Source: Pseudoneobacillus rhizosphaerae (lineage in GTDB: Bacteria; Bacillota; Bacilli; Bacillales; Cytobacillaceae). Taken from it: a stretch of 64,000 bases of DNA. Where the stretch lies: the NCBI RefSeq assembly GCF_917563885.1, contig NZ_CAKJTG010000016.1, positions 1-64,000 on the forward strand, in the 5' to 3' direction. Below are positions 25,542 through 34,605 of the stretch, piece by piece. Positions within the stretch are counted from its first letter, which is position 1; each line of letters starts with the position of its first letter. The position numbers and the translations under genes were made by a program. The notes under the pieces are model-generated. The model saw only the letters and a list, made by a program, of their open reading frames with translations, did no database searches and was not told where the DNA came from.

Positions 25542-27863
25542 TTGGAAACTGTTACATCCACTGAAACAAGACGACCACTAAGAGATGACACAAAGAAGTC
25601 TGCACTTTTATTTAATATGATTGTTGCTATTATCATAGGTGCAATTGTCATTAGTCTTTTACAATTGCAATCACCTAAGGTGGTTTCAAGTGATAGTGCA
25701 ACAACTGAATTTTCTGCTGAAAGAGCATTTTCGCATTTAAAGGAATTTGCCATTTCACCACATCCTCTAGGTTCTAAGGAACATGATAGAGTAAGAGATT
25801 ATCTTGTTCAGGAGCTTGAAACCTTAGGATTAACCCCTGAAATCCAAAAAGTCAATTCTTTAAATCTACCTAGAACCTGGGTAGCGGGTGGAACGGTTGA
25901 GAATATTGTTGCGAAAATTGATGGCACAAACTCAAGTAAAGCGATTATGTTGGTCGCCCATTATGATTCGGTTGCGGGGGGACCAGGTGTAGCAGATGAT
26001 GGGGCTGGAGTAGCTGCAATCTTAGAAACAGTTCGAGCATTAAAGGAAAACAAACCATTGAAAAATGACATCATCATCCTGCTAACGGATGGAGAAGAAA
26101 ATGGCTTGCTAGGGGCAAAAGCCTTTGTGGAGGAGCATCCATGGGTTCAGAATGTTGGTTTAGTGTTGAATTTTGAAGCGCGTGGAAACGAAGGTCCTGC
26201 CTTTATGTTTGAAACAAGTGATAACAATGGTTGGCTTGTAAAAGAATTTGTTAAAGCCGCACCAACGCCTGTATCACATTCCTTCATCTATAATTTATAT
26301 AAACTAATGCCTAATGATACGGATTTGTCTGTATTTAAAGAAGCTGGGTTAAACGGGCTGAACTTTGCGTTTGGTGAGGGTGTTGGTCATTATCATACAA
26401 CAAGCGATAATTTGGAAGAATTGAGCAAAGAAAGTCTTCAGCATCATGGCGAATATATGATAAGTCTTACAAAGCATTTTGGAAACTTAGATTTAACGGA
26501 AGCAAAAAAAGGGAATCAACTTTTTTTTAATATTTTCGGTTCTTTCATGATTACCTATTCGGATCAACTTGTGATTCCGTTTATGTTTATAGTTGTTATT
26601 TTATTTGCTATTACGATGGTACATGGATATAAACGTAAAAAACTTACCATACGTGGTACTTTAGGAGGTTTACTAGTCAATCTGGGAGGATTAGTAGGTT
26701 CTTTCTTGATTGGATTAGGATTATGGAGTCTACTTACATTCCTATATTCTGAGAAACAATGGATTTTAGGAACGAATAACACAATCGGGACTACCTACTT
26801 AATAAGTTTTTCATTAGTCGTTTTTGCTTTTATAAATATTCTATATAGATTGACAAATAAGAAGGCAAAAGTGGGTAGCATGATGATGGGTGCCCTACTT
26901 ACATGGCTAATCCTGGTCGTAGTCACAAGCATACTTCTCTCGGATGGAAGCTACGTATTTACATGGCCGTTGCTGTTTGCACTCATCGGGGTCAATATTT
27001 GGATGAAATTAGAAATGGACTCCTGGAAAAGTCACCTGGTGATTGTTGGGTTTTCCATTCCTGCTTTCTTGATCTTGATACCTGTTATTTACCTTATCTA
27101 TATGTTAGCTTCCATGGAACTTGCCAGTGTACTAATGGTTTTCGTCGCTCTACTCGGGTCGTTGCTCATTCCTATCTTTAGTACTTTAAAAATTAAAACG
27201 AATTGGGTGATGCCTACTGAATTTTTAACAGTGGGAATCCTTTTCATCTTAGTTAATAGCATTACCATCCATAATATGCCAACATCAGAACATCAAAAAG
27301 CTAGTGATATCAGCTATTTCATGAATGAAGATACCAATAAAGCATATTGGGTAGCTCGACATCCTTTAGATGACTATACGTCAAATTATATTAATGAAGA
27401 TATAAAGAAGGGTAATACTTCTGAATTCTTTCCCATAATCAAATGGGATGTACAGTATGCCGAGGCAGATCATTATAATATGAAAGCACCTAGTGTAACC
27501 GTCATAAAAGATGAAGTAGAAGCCGGGAAGCGGACAATTGAATATCTGTTAAAAACCAATCGTCAGGCAGAAGAAATGATTTTGCAGTCAGTATCAAAGT
27601 TAAAGGTTTCACAACTGCTTATTAATCATAAGAAAATAGAATTAACCAAAAAACAATATTCAAAAGACGAACCATTTCTACTCACGTACATTGTCGGTCA
27701 ACTGGGGGAAGTGAATGTACAGGTAACCGTTGATGCAAATGATTCGGTTGAATGGATAGTCGCGGACCGTTCCTACTCGATTCCAGAAATAAAAGGGGAG
27801 CGCCCAGTAGAATATAGTACCTATGGAGATAATTCATTTGCGATGAGGACAATACGGGAGTAA
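25542..27863 (+). CDS. M28 zinc peptidase with membrane-embedded C-terminus
   Basis: A 773-residue membrane protease. One N-terminal helix (about 22-42) is followed by an M28 aminopeptidase domain with the metal ligands in AHYDSVAGGPGVADDGAG, LTDGEENGLLGA and NFEARGN, and a late histidine in GVGHYHTTSDN. About eight transmembrane helices follow (roughly residues 335-590), then a C-terminal extracytoplasmic domain. The layout resembles eukaryotic ERMP1/Fxna-type M28 proteins. The start is TTG after AAGGGGGGAT. Substrate unknown. Confidence 0.88.
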   Translation: METVTSTETRRPLRDDTKKSALLFNMIVAIIIGAIVISLLQLQSPKVVSSDSATTEFSAERAFSHLKEFAISPHPLGSKEHDRVRDYLVQELETLGLTPEIQKVNSLNLPRTWVAGGTVENIVAKIDGTNSSKAIMLVAHYDSVAGGPGVADDGAGVAAILETVRALKENKPLKNDIIILLTDGEENGLLGAKAFVEEHPWVQNVGLVLNFEARGNEGPAFMFETSDNNGWLVKEFVKAAPTPVSHSFIYNLYKLMPNDTDLSVFKEAGLNGLNFAFGEGVGHYHTTSDNLEELSKESLQHHGEYMISLTKHFGNLDLTEAKKGNQLFFNIFGSFMITYSDQLVIPFMFIVVILFAITMVHGYKRKKLTIRGTLGGLLVNLGGLVGSFLIGLGLWSLLTFLYSEKQWILGTNNTIGTTYLISFSLVVFAFINILYRLTNKKAKVGSMMMGALLTWLILVVVTSILLSDGSYVFTWPLLFALIGVNIWMKLEMDSWKSHLVIVGFSIPAFLILIPVIYLIYMLASMELASVLMVFVALLGSLLIPIFSTLKIKTNWVMPTEFLTVGILFILVNSITIHNMPTSEHQKASDISYFMNEDTNKAYWVARHPLDDYTSNYINEDIKKGNTSEFFPIIKWDVQYAEADHYNMKAPSVTVIKDEVEAGKRTIEYLLKTNRQAEEMILQSVSKLKVSQLLINHKKIELTKKQYSKDEPFLLTYIVGQLGEVNVQVTVDANDSVEWIVADRSYSIPEIKGERPVEYSTYGDNSFAMRTIRE

Positions 27864-27982
27864 ATAGATGATTGTTATGATTAAAGTTAGGAAAGCCACT
27901 AGGAACATTCCAAAACTTTGATGATATCTGTTTTTTATGGTATTGATGGATTTAATACCTCAAAATTGGAACATGTCAAACT

Positions 27983-28020
27983 AAACCGTTTGGGATTTTA
28001 TATCTTCCCAAGCGGTTTTT
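27983..28020 (+). terminator. Terminator after the M28 peptidase
   Basis: AACCGTTTGGGA...TCCCAAGCGGTT with a T-run. Its right arm and the following 70 bp recur at 46078-46173. Confidence 0.8.
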
Positions 28021-28092
28021 ATTTTTGGTAGCAAATAGATTTCGAATCTAATTAAACGATACGTTGTGAGTTGTTTAACGATACGCAGACAA
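28002..28092. repeat. Dispersed 90-bp repeat, copy 1
   Basis: ATCTTCCCAAGCGGTTTTTA continues through TTTCGAATCTA to two direct TTAAACGATACG motifs. The copy at 46078 shares this but lacks the left arm of the terminator hairpin. Confidence 0.85.
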
Positions 28093-28093
28093 T

Positions 28094-28217
28094 GGAACAA
28101 GGGGACAGGTTCCTTGTCCCGCCATTTTTTTGAATTGAAACAATGCCCCACCTATTCCTCGTTCCCATCTCCCAACATCTAAAAAACTACTATCACTTTT
28201 TCAGCCCAAAACCCTTC
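28094..28217. repeat. Long flanking repeat, right copy
   Basis: Direct repeat of 25246-25367 on the other side of the M28 peptidase gene, again beginning with the GGGACAGGTTCC hairpin. Confidence 0.9.
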
Positions 28218-28315
28218 AATATTACTACCCCCAGACAAATAAAAAATGGTAAAATAGACCAATAAGTGAAGTTGCTTAAATAACACTCAGACTAAACTAA
28301 TTAGGAGACTAATAG

Positions 28316-29509
28316 ATGAGCAATAAACATACAAACTGGACATGGGTAGATACGGTTTTTAGTGGAATCCGAGTATTGTGGTTATTATTGTGGGTGATGA
28401 TTTTTGTAAGCAATGCTGACTTTCATGATGGGATGATACCTTTTTGGGGACTGTTACTCTGGGTGTTCCTTGCCTTTCTCGTTCCACAGTTTTTCTTATT
28501 CCCTACGAATCTATCGCTCCCAAGCTACTATGTTGCTGAGTTCCTATTTTCGGGTAGTCTTTACGGGTTTTTGTTACTGTTTGTGGGTTCGGACTCCTCT
28601 TTGATGTTAATTCCAATGATTAGTATGGGCTTATATTTTTCACATCGGAAAATTTGGTACGGGGTTACAAGTATTGGTTTAATCATCCCCATTATTGGTC
28701 TTTTTTTTAACAGTGAATCTGTAGTCGTTTTGCTCACACATCTATTAAACAATGTGATTGCGCTCGGTGTAGGCTTCAGTTTTAATCGAATGGTTGTGTT
28801 ATTAAATGAAAATCAGGAACAGAAACGGGTGCTAGAGCAGTATGCCAAAAAGGTTGAGAGTTTAACCTTGTTAGAAGAGCGGAACCGTATGGCGGGTGAA
28901 TTACATGATACGATTGGTCATACGTTTACCTCAGTTATAGTTGGTATCGACGGTGTGATCGCGAATTTAAAGCGCTCCGATAAGGAAAGAGCAGAAAGCA
29001 AGCTTTTGATTTTAAGGGATTTGACGCGAAAGAGTCTTGAGGATCTACGAAAAAATATTCATGGAATGGCAGATGCAACGGAGGAGTTAGGATCGTTCAT
29101 TGACAGGTTGGCAGTCTTATCAAATGAATTTTCTATGAATACAGGAACAAAGGTAAGCTTCCAATACTTCGGATTGGAGCACGACCTTAGCCATCATGCA
29201 GAGCACACATTGATGCGCTGTCTTCAAGAAGCATTGACCAATGCAAAAAGGCATGGAAATGCTCAAACGATAGATGTGAAGTTAGATTATAAGAAAGAAC
29301 AGGTGTCATTGACGATCCTTGATAATGGAAAAGGCACTGATACCATTCAATTAGGATTCGGTTTAAATAGTATGAAACAGAGACTACAAGCTCTTAATGG
29401 CAACCTAGAGATTAAAGCTGAATCCGGAGAGGGCATGGAGCTTATTTGCACTATACCAATTCAAGGGGAATTAATAGATGAAAACCATAAAATTGCTCAT
29501 CGTGGATGA
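28316..29509 (+). CDS. Membrane sensor histidine kinase (NarL-type partner)
   Basis: A 397-residue kinase with about five or six N-terminal membrane helices (to about residue 160), a coiled coil, a HisKA_3 dimerisation domain with the phospho-accepting histidine in ELHDTIGHTF, and a HATPase domain (QEALTNAKRHGNA; DNGKGT; GFGLNSMKQRL). It overlaps the response-regulator gene by 32 bp. The signal is unknown; the lack of a large external domain suggests sensing within the membrane (inferred). Confidence 0.92.
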   Translation: MSNKHTNWTWVDTVFSGIRVLWLLLWVMIFVSNADFHDGMIPFWGLLLWVFLAFLVPQFFLFPTNLSLPSYYVAEFLFSGSLYGFLLLFVGSDSSLMLIPMISMGLYFSHRKIWYGVTSIGLIIPIIGLFFNSESVVVLLTHLLNNVIALGVGFSFNRMVVLLNENQEQKRVLEQYAKKVESLTLLEERNRMAGELHDTIGHTFTSVIVGIDGVIANLKRSDKERAESKLLILRDLTRKSLEDLRKNIHGMADATEELGSFIDRLAVLSNEFSMNTGTKVSFQYFGLEHDLSHHAEHTLMRCLQEALTNAKRHGNAQTIDVKLDYKKEQVSLTILDNGKGTDTIQLGFGLNSMKQRLQALNGNLEIKAESGEGMELICTIPIQGELIDENHKIAHRG

Positions 29510-30122
29510 TCAGGAAATGATTCGTGAAGGATTACATGACAGTTTTTTATTAGATGATGCGATAGAGGTAGTTGGATTAGCGGAAAATGGTGAAAAAGCG
29601 GTCGAACTTTGTGAAAAAGAGCTGCCTGATATTTTGTTAATGGACGTTCGAATGCCTGTCTTGAATGGAGTTGAGGCCACAAAAATCATCAAGATGAGAT
29701 GGCCGGAAATTCGGATTATCATTCTTACGACTTTCCAAGAGATTGAATTTGTCACTGAAGCATTAAAAGCCGGAGCGGAAGGTTATCTTTTAAAGGCTAT
29801 TGATCCGATTGACTTATTATCTGCGGTAAAGCTTGTTTCCAGTGGAGGGACTTTCATCTCAAAAGAAATTGCTACTTTATTAATAAATCAGATGAATGAA
29901 CCGAAGCATAAGAGAAGTCCAGCTAAGGATTATGGGTTAACCGAGAGAGAAACGGAAGTATTGCGCTGTCTTGCCGAAGGAATGAACAATGCCGAAATCT
30001 CGGCGCATTTATTTTTATCAGAAGGAACGGTAAAAAATTATATTTCTAACATCTATGCAAAGTTTGAGTTACATGATCGCTTAAAGGTCGCCCGAAAAGC
30101 AAAGGATGAGGGTGTCATATAG
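29478..30122 (+). CDS. LuxR/NarL-type response regulator
   Basis: A 214-residue regulator. The receiver domain has the acidic pair DDQ, the phosphorylated aspartate in LLMDVRMP, and a lysine in LKA. The C-terminal LuxR helix-turn-helix is visible as LTERETEVLRCLAEGMNNAE...EGTVKNYISNIYAK. It starts inside the kinase gene. Its likely targets include the serine-hydrolase gene downstream, where two identical palindromes lie. Confidence 0.93.
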   Translation: MKTIKLLIVDDQEMIREGLHDSFLLDDAIEVVGLAENGEKAVELCEKELPDILLMDVRMPVLNGVEATKIIKMRWPEIRIIILTTFQEIEFVTEALKAGAEGYLLKAIDPIDLLSAVKLVSSGGTFISKEIATLLINQMNEPKHKRSPAKDYGLTERETEVLRCLAEGMNNAEISAHLFLSEGTVKNYISNIYAKFELHDRLKVARKAKDEGVI

Positions 30123-30131
30123 CTTGAGCAT

Positions 30132-30184
30132 ATATGACTGCAGTCATATCTTTCCGAGTGTCTTCCATAATATGACTGCAGTCA
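30132..30184. promoter_or_regulatory. Paired palindromic operator candidates
   Basis: ATATGACTGCAGTCATAT is a perfect 18-bp palindrome at 30132-30149. TGACTGCAGTCA recurs at 30173-30184 with centres 38 bp apart. They lie between the response regulator and the serine hydrolase, as expected for a dimeric regulator binding two sites. Confidence 0.6.
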
Positions 30185-30246
30185 CTATTAATACCCCTTT
30201 GTCTATTTGATAATGTGATAGACGATACAAAAAGGGGATGAAAGTT

Positions 30247-31749
30247 TTGAAAAAAATAATGTTCATTTTATTATGCGCGATTTTAGTTTTTATGAATGGT
30301 AACTTAGGCATGCAACTTGTAGAAGCCAAGAAAGAAAGTAACGAATTTGAACACATAGATACGTATTTACAAAAGCAGATGAAGGAGCAGGCCATTGCCG
30401 GATTAGCTTATGTGATTGTTCAAGGGGAGGAAATCGTTCATTCAGAGGCGTTTGGAAAGGCGGATATTGGGAGGGAATTGACAACAAACACGCCGATGAA
30501 GCTTGCCTCTTTAAGTAAATCCTTTACAGCTTTAGCGATTATGCAGCTGGTCGATCAAGGAAAAGTTGATTTAGATGCACCTATCAAACGATATATTCCA
30601 TGGTTTCGACTGAAAGACAAAGAGGCAGCGGCGAGTATTACGATCCGACATTTATTAAATCAAACAAGTGGACTTCCATCTGAAGTGGTCATTGGGAAGG
30701 ATTTAATGAACAAGTCATTAGAGGAAACGGTAAGACTCATGAAAAAAGTGGACCCAATTCAACCAGCAGGAACAAAATTTGAGTACTCCAATTTAAACTA
30801 TGTCAGTTTAGGCCTAGTGGTTGAATATGTAACAGGGATACAGCTAGCGGATTATATTGAAACACAGATTTTAACCCCATTAAACATGAATGACTCCTAC
30901 ACTTCTGTAGAGGAAGCGAAGAAACATAGCTTATCTAAAGATTTTACTTCATGGTTCGGTATGTTATTACCAACAAAGTCCCTTCTAAGTGATTTACCGA
31001 ATTTTTTAGCTAGCGGTTATATGGTTTCGAGTGCAGAAGACATGGGTAACTATTTATTGATGTATATGAATCAAGGGGAAACGAAAGGGAAAACGGTCGT
31101 CTCAAAAGAAGCAGTTCAGACCATGCAGACACCATCTAAGGTTGCAGAGATGACTTTAAATGATGAATATTTTGGTCAATATGCAATGGGGTGGTGGGAA
31201 AGAGAAGTTCAGGGCACAAGGGTGGTCGGACATTCTGGAGATTTACCTTCGGTAGCAAGAACAGATATGTATATCCTCCCTGAAAAACAAATGGGTATCG
31301 TCATCTTAACGAATACGAATACGGGTAGATTCGCACCTGGCGATTCTCATATCAGTACAGATGGTGTGATTAGCATGCTCTCAGGCAAAGAGTACCTTGA
31401 AGAGCACAGTCAGAGCTTTACCAAATACTATCTAATTTTTGATAGTATTGTTGCTTTCCTATTCATAGGTTTGCTTTGGTATGGTACAAGGATCGTAAAG
31501 AATAGAAAGCAAACAAAACCCATAACAAAATATTCAATCATCACCATGATCCTACAAATAACCGTCCCACCCGTATTATTCATAGCTGCACCAACCTTAC
31601 TAAAAATACCATCCTGGAGCTTCTTTTACTGCGTCCAAGCAGATATCGTAAGCGTAATCCTATTCACCATGCTAGTGTTCTTTGTTATTGGTGTGGTTAG
31701 AATGCTCCAAGTGGTGACAAGCACCGCAGTTATCAAATTAAGTAAATAA
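30247..31749 (+). CDS. Secreted, membrane-anchored serine hydrolase (class C beta-lactamase family)
   Basis: A 500-residue protein with a signal peptide (MKKIMFILLCAILVFMNG). It has the penicillin-binding-like fold with catalytic SxxK in LASLSKSFTALA, YSN in FEYSNLNYVSLG, and HSG in VVGHSGDLPS. The C-terminal 110 residues hold about three membrane helices. The TTG at 30247 is preferred over the ATG at 30238, which touches its own AGGGG site. Such proteins hydrolyse D-amino-acid peptides or act on the envelope; the adjacent two-component system suggests an envelope-stress role (inferred). Confidence 0.88.
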   Translation: MKKIMFILLCAILVFMNGNLGMQLVEAKKESNEFEHIDTYLQKQMKEQAIAGLAYVIVQGEEIVHSEAFGKADIGRELTTNTPMKLASLSKSFTALAIMQLVDQGKVDLDAPIKRYIPWFRLKDKEAAASITIRHLLNQTSGLPSEVVIGKDLMNKSLEETVRLMKKVDPIQPAGTKFEYSNLNYVSLGLVVEYVTGIQLADYIETQILTPLNMNDSYTSVEEAKKHSLSKDFTSWFGMLLPTKSLLSDLPNFLASGYMVSSAEDMGNYLLMYMNQGETKGKTVVSKEAVQTMQTPSKVAEMTLNDEYFGQYAMGWWEREVQGTRVVGHSGDLPSVARTDMYILPEKQMGIVILTNTNTGRFAPGDSHISTDGVISMLSGKEYLEEHSQSFTKYYLIFDSIVAFLFIGLLWYGTRIVKNRKQTKPITKYSIITMILQITVPPVLFIAAPTLLKIPSWSFFYCVQADIVSVILFTMLVFFVIGVVRMLQVVTSTAVIKLSK

Positions 31750-31814
31750 TGGGAAGGTGGCTTTAGTGTAAACTCTGACACGAATCAGATCCAAATTAAG
31801 CACATACAAGAATC

Positions 31815-31864
31815 GGTTTCAGGCACTCGATGTGGACATTTGTCTACGGCGAGTGCCTGAAACC
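31815..31864. repeat. GTGTCAGGCAC-type hairpin, possible terminator
   Basis: GGTTTCAGGCACTCG and CGAGTGCCTGAAACC pair perfectly around a loop with TGTGGACATTTGTCTAC, followed by CCTTTTTC. It belongs to a dispersed family and may also end transcription of the serine-hydrolase gene. Confidence 0.85.
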
Positions 31865-32019
31865 TTTTTCTCTAGTGTGGACTTACAAGAGCCAGGAAAA
31901 GCTGACATTTGAACAAAAAACAATATATACCCTTCCTTCACGGACCATTAAATTAATTAGAAGGAATTTCCATAAAAAAACAGAATAGTTTCATTAATGA
32001 TAATGTATGGGGTGATTCT

Positions 32020-32442
32020 TTGAAAACTTGGTATGGTTCAGCTGGAGTCTGTATAAATGATAAATCAGAGATTCTTATGGTTCTACAAGGTACACCAGAA
32101 GAAATCAAAACTTGGTCGATTCCTTCAGGAGGTCTGGAAAAGGGCGAGACGTTTGAAGTTTGTTGTAAAAGAGAAATAGAAGAGGAAACAGGTTATTTAG
32201 TTAACATTGTTCAGGAGTTACAAATTAAAAAAGGATTTTACGAAGAGCATGACTTAAATTATGAGGCCCATTACTTTTTAGTTAAGGTTATTGGTGGCAG
32301 CAGAAAAATCCAAGACCCCGATCAGCTTATTTATGATATTCGTTGGGTATCATTAGAATCGCTTAAAACATTAGAATTAACATTTCCAGAAGACAGGGAA
32401 TATTTATTAAGCTTTATCCAAAAAGATGAAGCTGTAAAATAA
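32020..32442 (+). CDS. Nudix hydrolase
   Basis: A 140-residue protein with the Nudix box GGLEKGETFEVCCKREIEEE followed by TGY. The N-terminus is typical of MutT-like enzymes (WYGSAGVCINDKSEILMVLQ). The TTG start follows GGGGTGATTC. Substrate unknown. Confidence 0.88.
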   Translation: MKTWYGSAGVCINDKSEILMVLQGTPEEIKTWSIPSGGLEKGETFEVCCKREIEEETGYLVNIVQELQIKKGFYEEHDLNYEAHYFLVKVIGGSRKIQDPDQLIYDIRWVSLESLKTLELTFPEDREYLLSFIQKDEAVK

Positions 32443-32468
32443 ACTATTTTAGATCAGCGAGGGGTTGG

Positions 32469-32578
32469 CGAATACAAAGGATCATTAGAAAAGCAGAATT
32501 ATCAGATGCGCAAGGAAATTGCAAAGGTTCACTTAGATTGTTGGAGAACAATCAATCCTAAATATGCCCAGTACTAAC
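32469..32578 (+). pseudogene. GNAT acetyltransferase remnant
   Basis: After GAGGGG and a TTG, the sequence encodes the start of a GNAT protein split over frames: ANTK, then IIRKAELSDAQG, then, after a further shift near 32513, IAKVHLDCWRTINPKYAQY followed by TAA. The order and spacing match the usual start of a GNAT acetyltransferase. Only the first 40 or so residues remain. Confidence 0.6.
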
Positions 32579-32700
32579 TCCCGCACAAAGAATTGCAATA
32601 TATCGTCCTTTAAAGGGCGATTATTTTTTTTGAAATAAATTAATTAAAGCCAAACGGACAATTTGCACGTCTAATAAGTGAAATGGGAGGTGGCTATTGA

Positions 32701-33222
32701 TTGCTAGAATTAGTTAAGAAAGCTCAAAAAGGTAATGATAAAGCATTTTTGGCATTATTCCAGGAATATGAACAAGAAATTTATAGAATGGCTTTTGTAT
32801 ATGTGAAAAATCAAAGCGATGCACTGGATGTGGTTCAAGAAACAGCATATCGTTCATTCAAAACAATCAAAAATTTAAAAGAACCTAAATATTTTAAAAC
32901 TTGGTTAATTAGAATTGCGGTTAACTGTTCACTAGATTTACTTCGAAAACAGAAAAAAGTAGTTCAATTAAAGCCAGAATTTGAGGGGGATTTTTCGGAC
33001 GATATAAACGAAGATATTGATTTAGAAATAACGGTTCGCGACTTAATCAAACGGTTAAATGAAGACGAAAAAAGCATTATTCTTTTAAGATTTTACCAAG
33101 GGTTAACCTTCAAAGAGGTATCGGAAACATTAGATATTCCCTTGGGTACGGCAAAGACAGTTTTATATAGAGCATTAGACAAATTACGAAAAAATTTGAA
33201 GGGAGATGATTTTTATGAGTAA
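32701..33222 (+). CDS. ECF RNA polymerase sigma factor
   Basis: A 173-residue sigma-70 family factor. Region 2 is seen in FQEYEQEIYRMAFVYVKNQS and DVVQETAYRSFKTI; region 4 in IILLRFYQGLTFKEVSETLD with LGTAKTVLYRAL. The TTG start follows GGGAGGTGG. Its stop overlaps the next gene, the standard sigma/anti-sigma arrangement. Confidence 0.92.
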   Translation: MLELVKKAQKGNDKAFLALFQEYEQEIYRMAFVYVKNQSDALDVVQETAYRSFKTIKNLKEPKYFKTWLIRIAVNCSLDLLRKQKKVVQLKPEFEGDFSDDINEDIDLEITVRDLIKRLNEDEKSIILLRFYQGLTFKEVSETLDIPLGTAKTVLYRALDKLRKNLKGDDFYE

Positions 33223-34165
33223 TAAGATTAAACAAGAAATTAATAAAATTGATATACCCAAGGAACTTAGTGAAAGAAGTAAAATGGGGGTTTCTCAAGC
33301 AAAGGAAGAAATGAAAAGTGCTAGAAAAAGATTTAATCTAAAAGGCTTCGGTATTGCTGCTGCTTTACTTGTGTCTCTTGGAACATTCACCTTATTTAAT
33401 AACGGTACTCCAGATAATACAACTGGTAATCAAACTGAACTCGTTGTTAATAAAGATGGAAGTGTGGAAATCCCTGCTATTCAATTACCCGAGGACAATT
33501 CAAGTGCGGATATGATTGGCTTAATTGTATATAACGGTAAAATTTATACCCAAACAAGGACAGTGATAGATACAGAAGATGCAAAAGCTATTATAGGTGA
33601 TAAACTCGGAACTACTAAAGGAACAATAGATGAATGGAGTGAACAAAAAGCCTATGATGAAGAGTTCGCTTCGACGATTGGAAAAACAGATGTTTATTCT
33701 GTAAAAGGATACGATAAGGACTTTAGGGTTATGACTTACCAAGAACAAGATGGTAAGGGGTATGCAGAGTTTTATGAAAACCTTAACGGAATGACAATAA
33801 ATAGTGGCGAAGATGTATTTGGTGAATTAAAAATGGTAGGTAGCGTATCCTCTGCAAAATATAGAACATTCAGCGATTGGAATAACAGTATTGAAAATTA
33901 TCAACCAATTACAGATTTCGAAACATTAAATACCTTTGTTGCAGAGCTAATTAAGGCAAAACCATTCCTTCGTGGTCAAAATTCAGACCCAATAGGAAAT
34001 TCACGAACAGACGAGCAATTTAGGGAATTAAGTATTAAATTGAATGACGGTTCTACAGTTAATCTTACTCTTCTTAAAGATGGGTATATTTATTATGGAT
34101 ATATGAGTGCTTATTTTCAGATGAATGAGGATGTATTCTCAAAAATGTGGGAACAAATTCAGTAA
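33215..34165 (+). CDS. Probable anti-sigma factor, single-pass membrane protein
   Basis: A 316-residue protein with a short cytoplasmic N-terminus (KIKQEINKIDIPKELSERSK), one membrane helix at about 43-62, and a large extracytoplasmic domain I do not recognise. The ATG at 33215 is chosen because GGGAGATG is 8 bp upstream; an ATG at 33206 touches that site. The overlap with the ECF sigma gene and the topology indicate that it holds the sigma factor at the membrane until a signal arrives. Confidence 0.8.
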   Translation: MSNKIKQEINKIDIPKELSERSKMGVSQAKEEMKSARKRFNLKGFGIAAALLVSLGTFTLFNNGTPDNTTGNQTELVVNKDGSVEIPAIQLPEDNSSADMIGLIVYNGKIYTQTRTVIDTEDAKAIIGDKLGTTKGTIDEWSEQKAYDEEFASTIGKTDVYSVKGYDKDFRVMTYQEQDGKGYAEFYENLNGMTINSGEDVFGELKMVGSVSSAKYRTFSDWNNSIENYQPITDFETLNTFVAELIKAKPFLRGQNSDPIGNSRTDEQFRELSIKLNDGSTVNLTLLKDGYIYYGYMSAYFQMNEDVFSKMWEQIQ

Positions 34166-34267
34166 TTTATCCAAGTTTGTGAAGAGGTGTCCTTAAACTA
34201 TTGGATGGCTTTTGTTTAATAAGACATGCTCGGATTTACGATGTCAAAAGCTCTTTAAAGAATAAAA

Positions 34268-34311
34268 GAATGGCGTGTATAACTGTTGTCAGTTCACACG
34301 CCATTTTTATT
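34268..34311 (+). terminator. Terminator after the sigma/anti-sigma pair
   Basis: AATGGCGTGT...ACACGCCATT followed by TTTATT. The rest of the gap up to 34605 holds no gene I can support. Confidence 0.7.
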
Positions 34312-34605
34312 GTTATTTATAGGATATGCACCTCAAAATGGAACGGTTTAATAAAAATTAGGGAGTGGTCTTTTGTTGTTAAAATTTGCTCACTTTTGGA
34401 TGTTAGACGGTTTAAGAATATAACGAAAACGAACATCACCAAGTAGTGGTAGGAATATGTAAAAAGATAATTTCAGGATGAAATTAAAGACGCAAGCCGA
34501 AATGCATTTTTAAATATTCAAATTATATATTGACTATAATTTGTAATAACAATAAAATTATTTGTAATAACAACTTTTTATTCGAATAACAAAAAAGGGG
34601 ACAGT

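Noticed and set aside
34201..34446. An 81-codon frame after the anti-sigma gene
   Set aside because: It runs through the terminator hairpin at 34268-34311, has no ribosome binding site and no protein-like composition.
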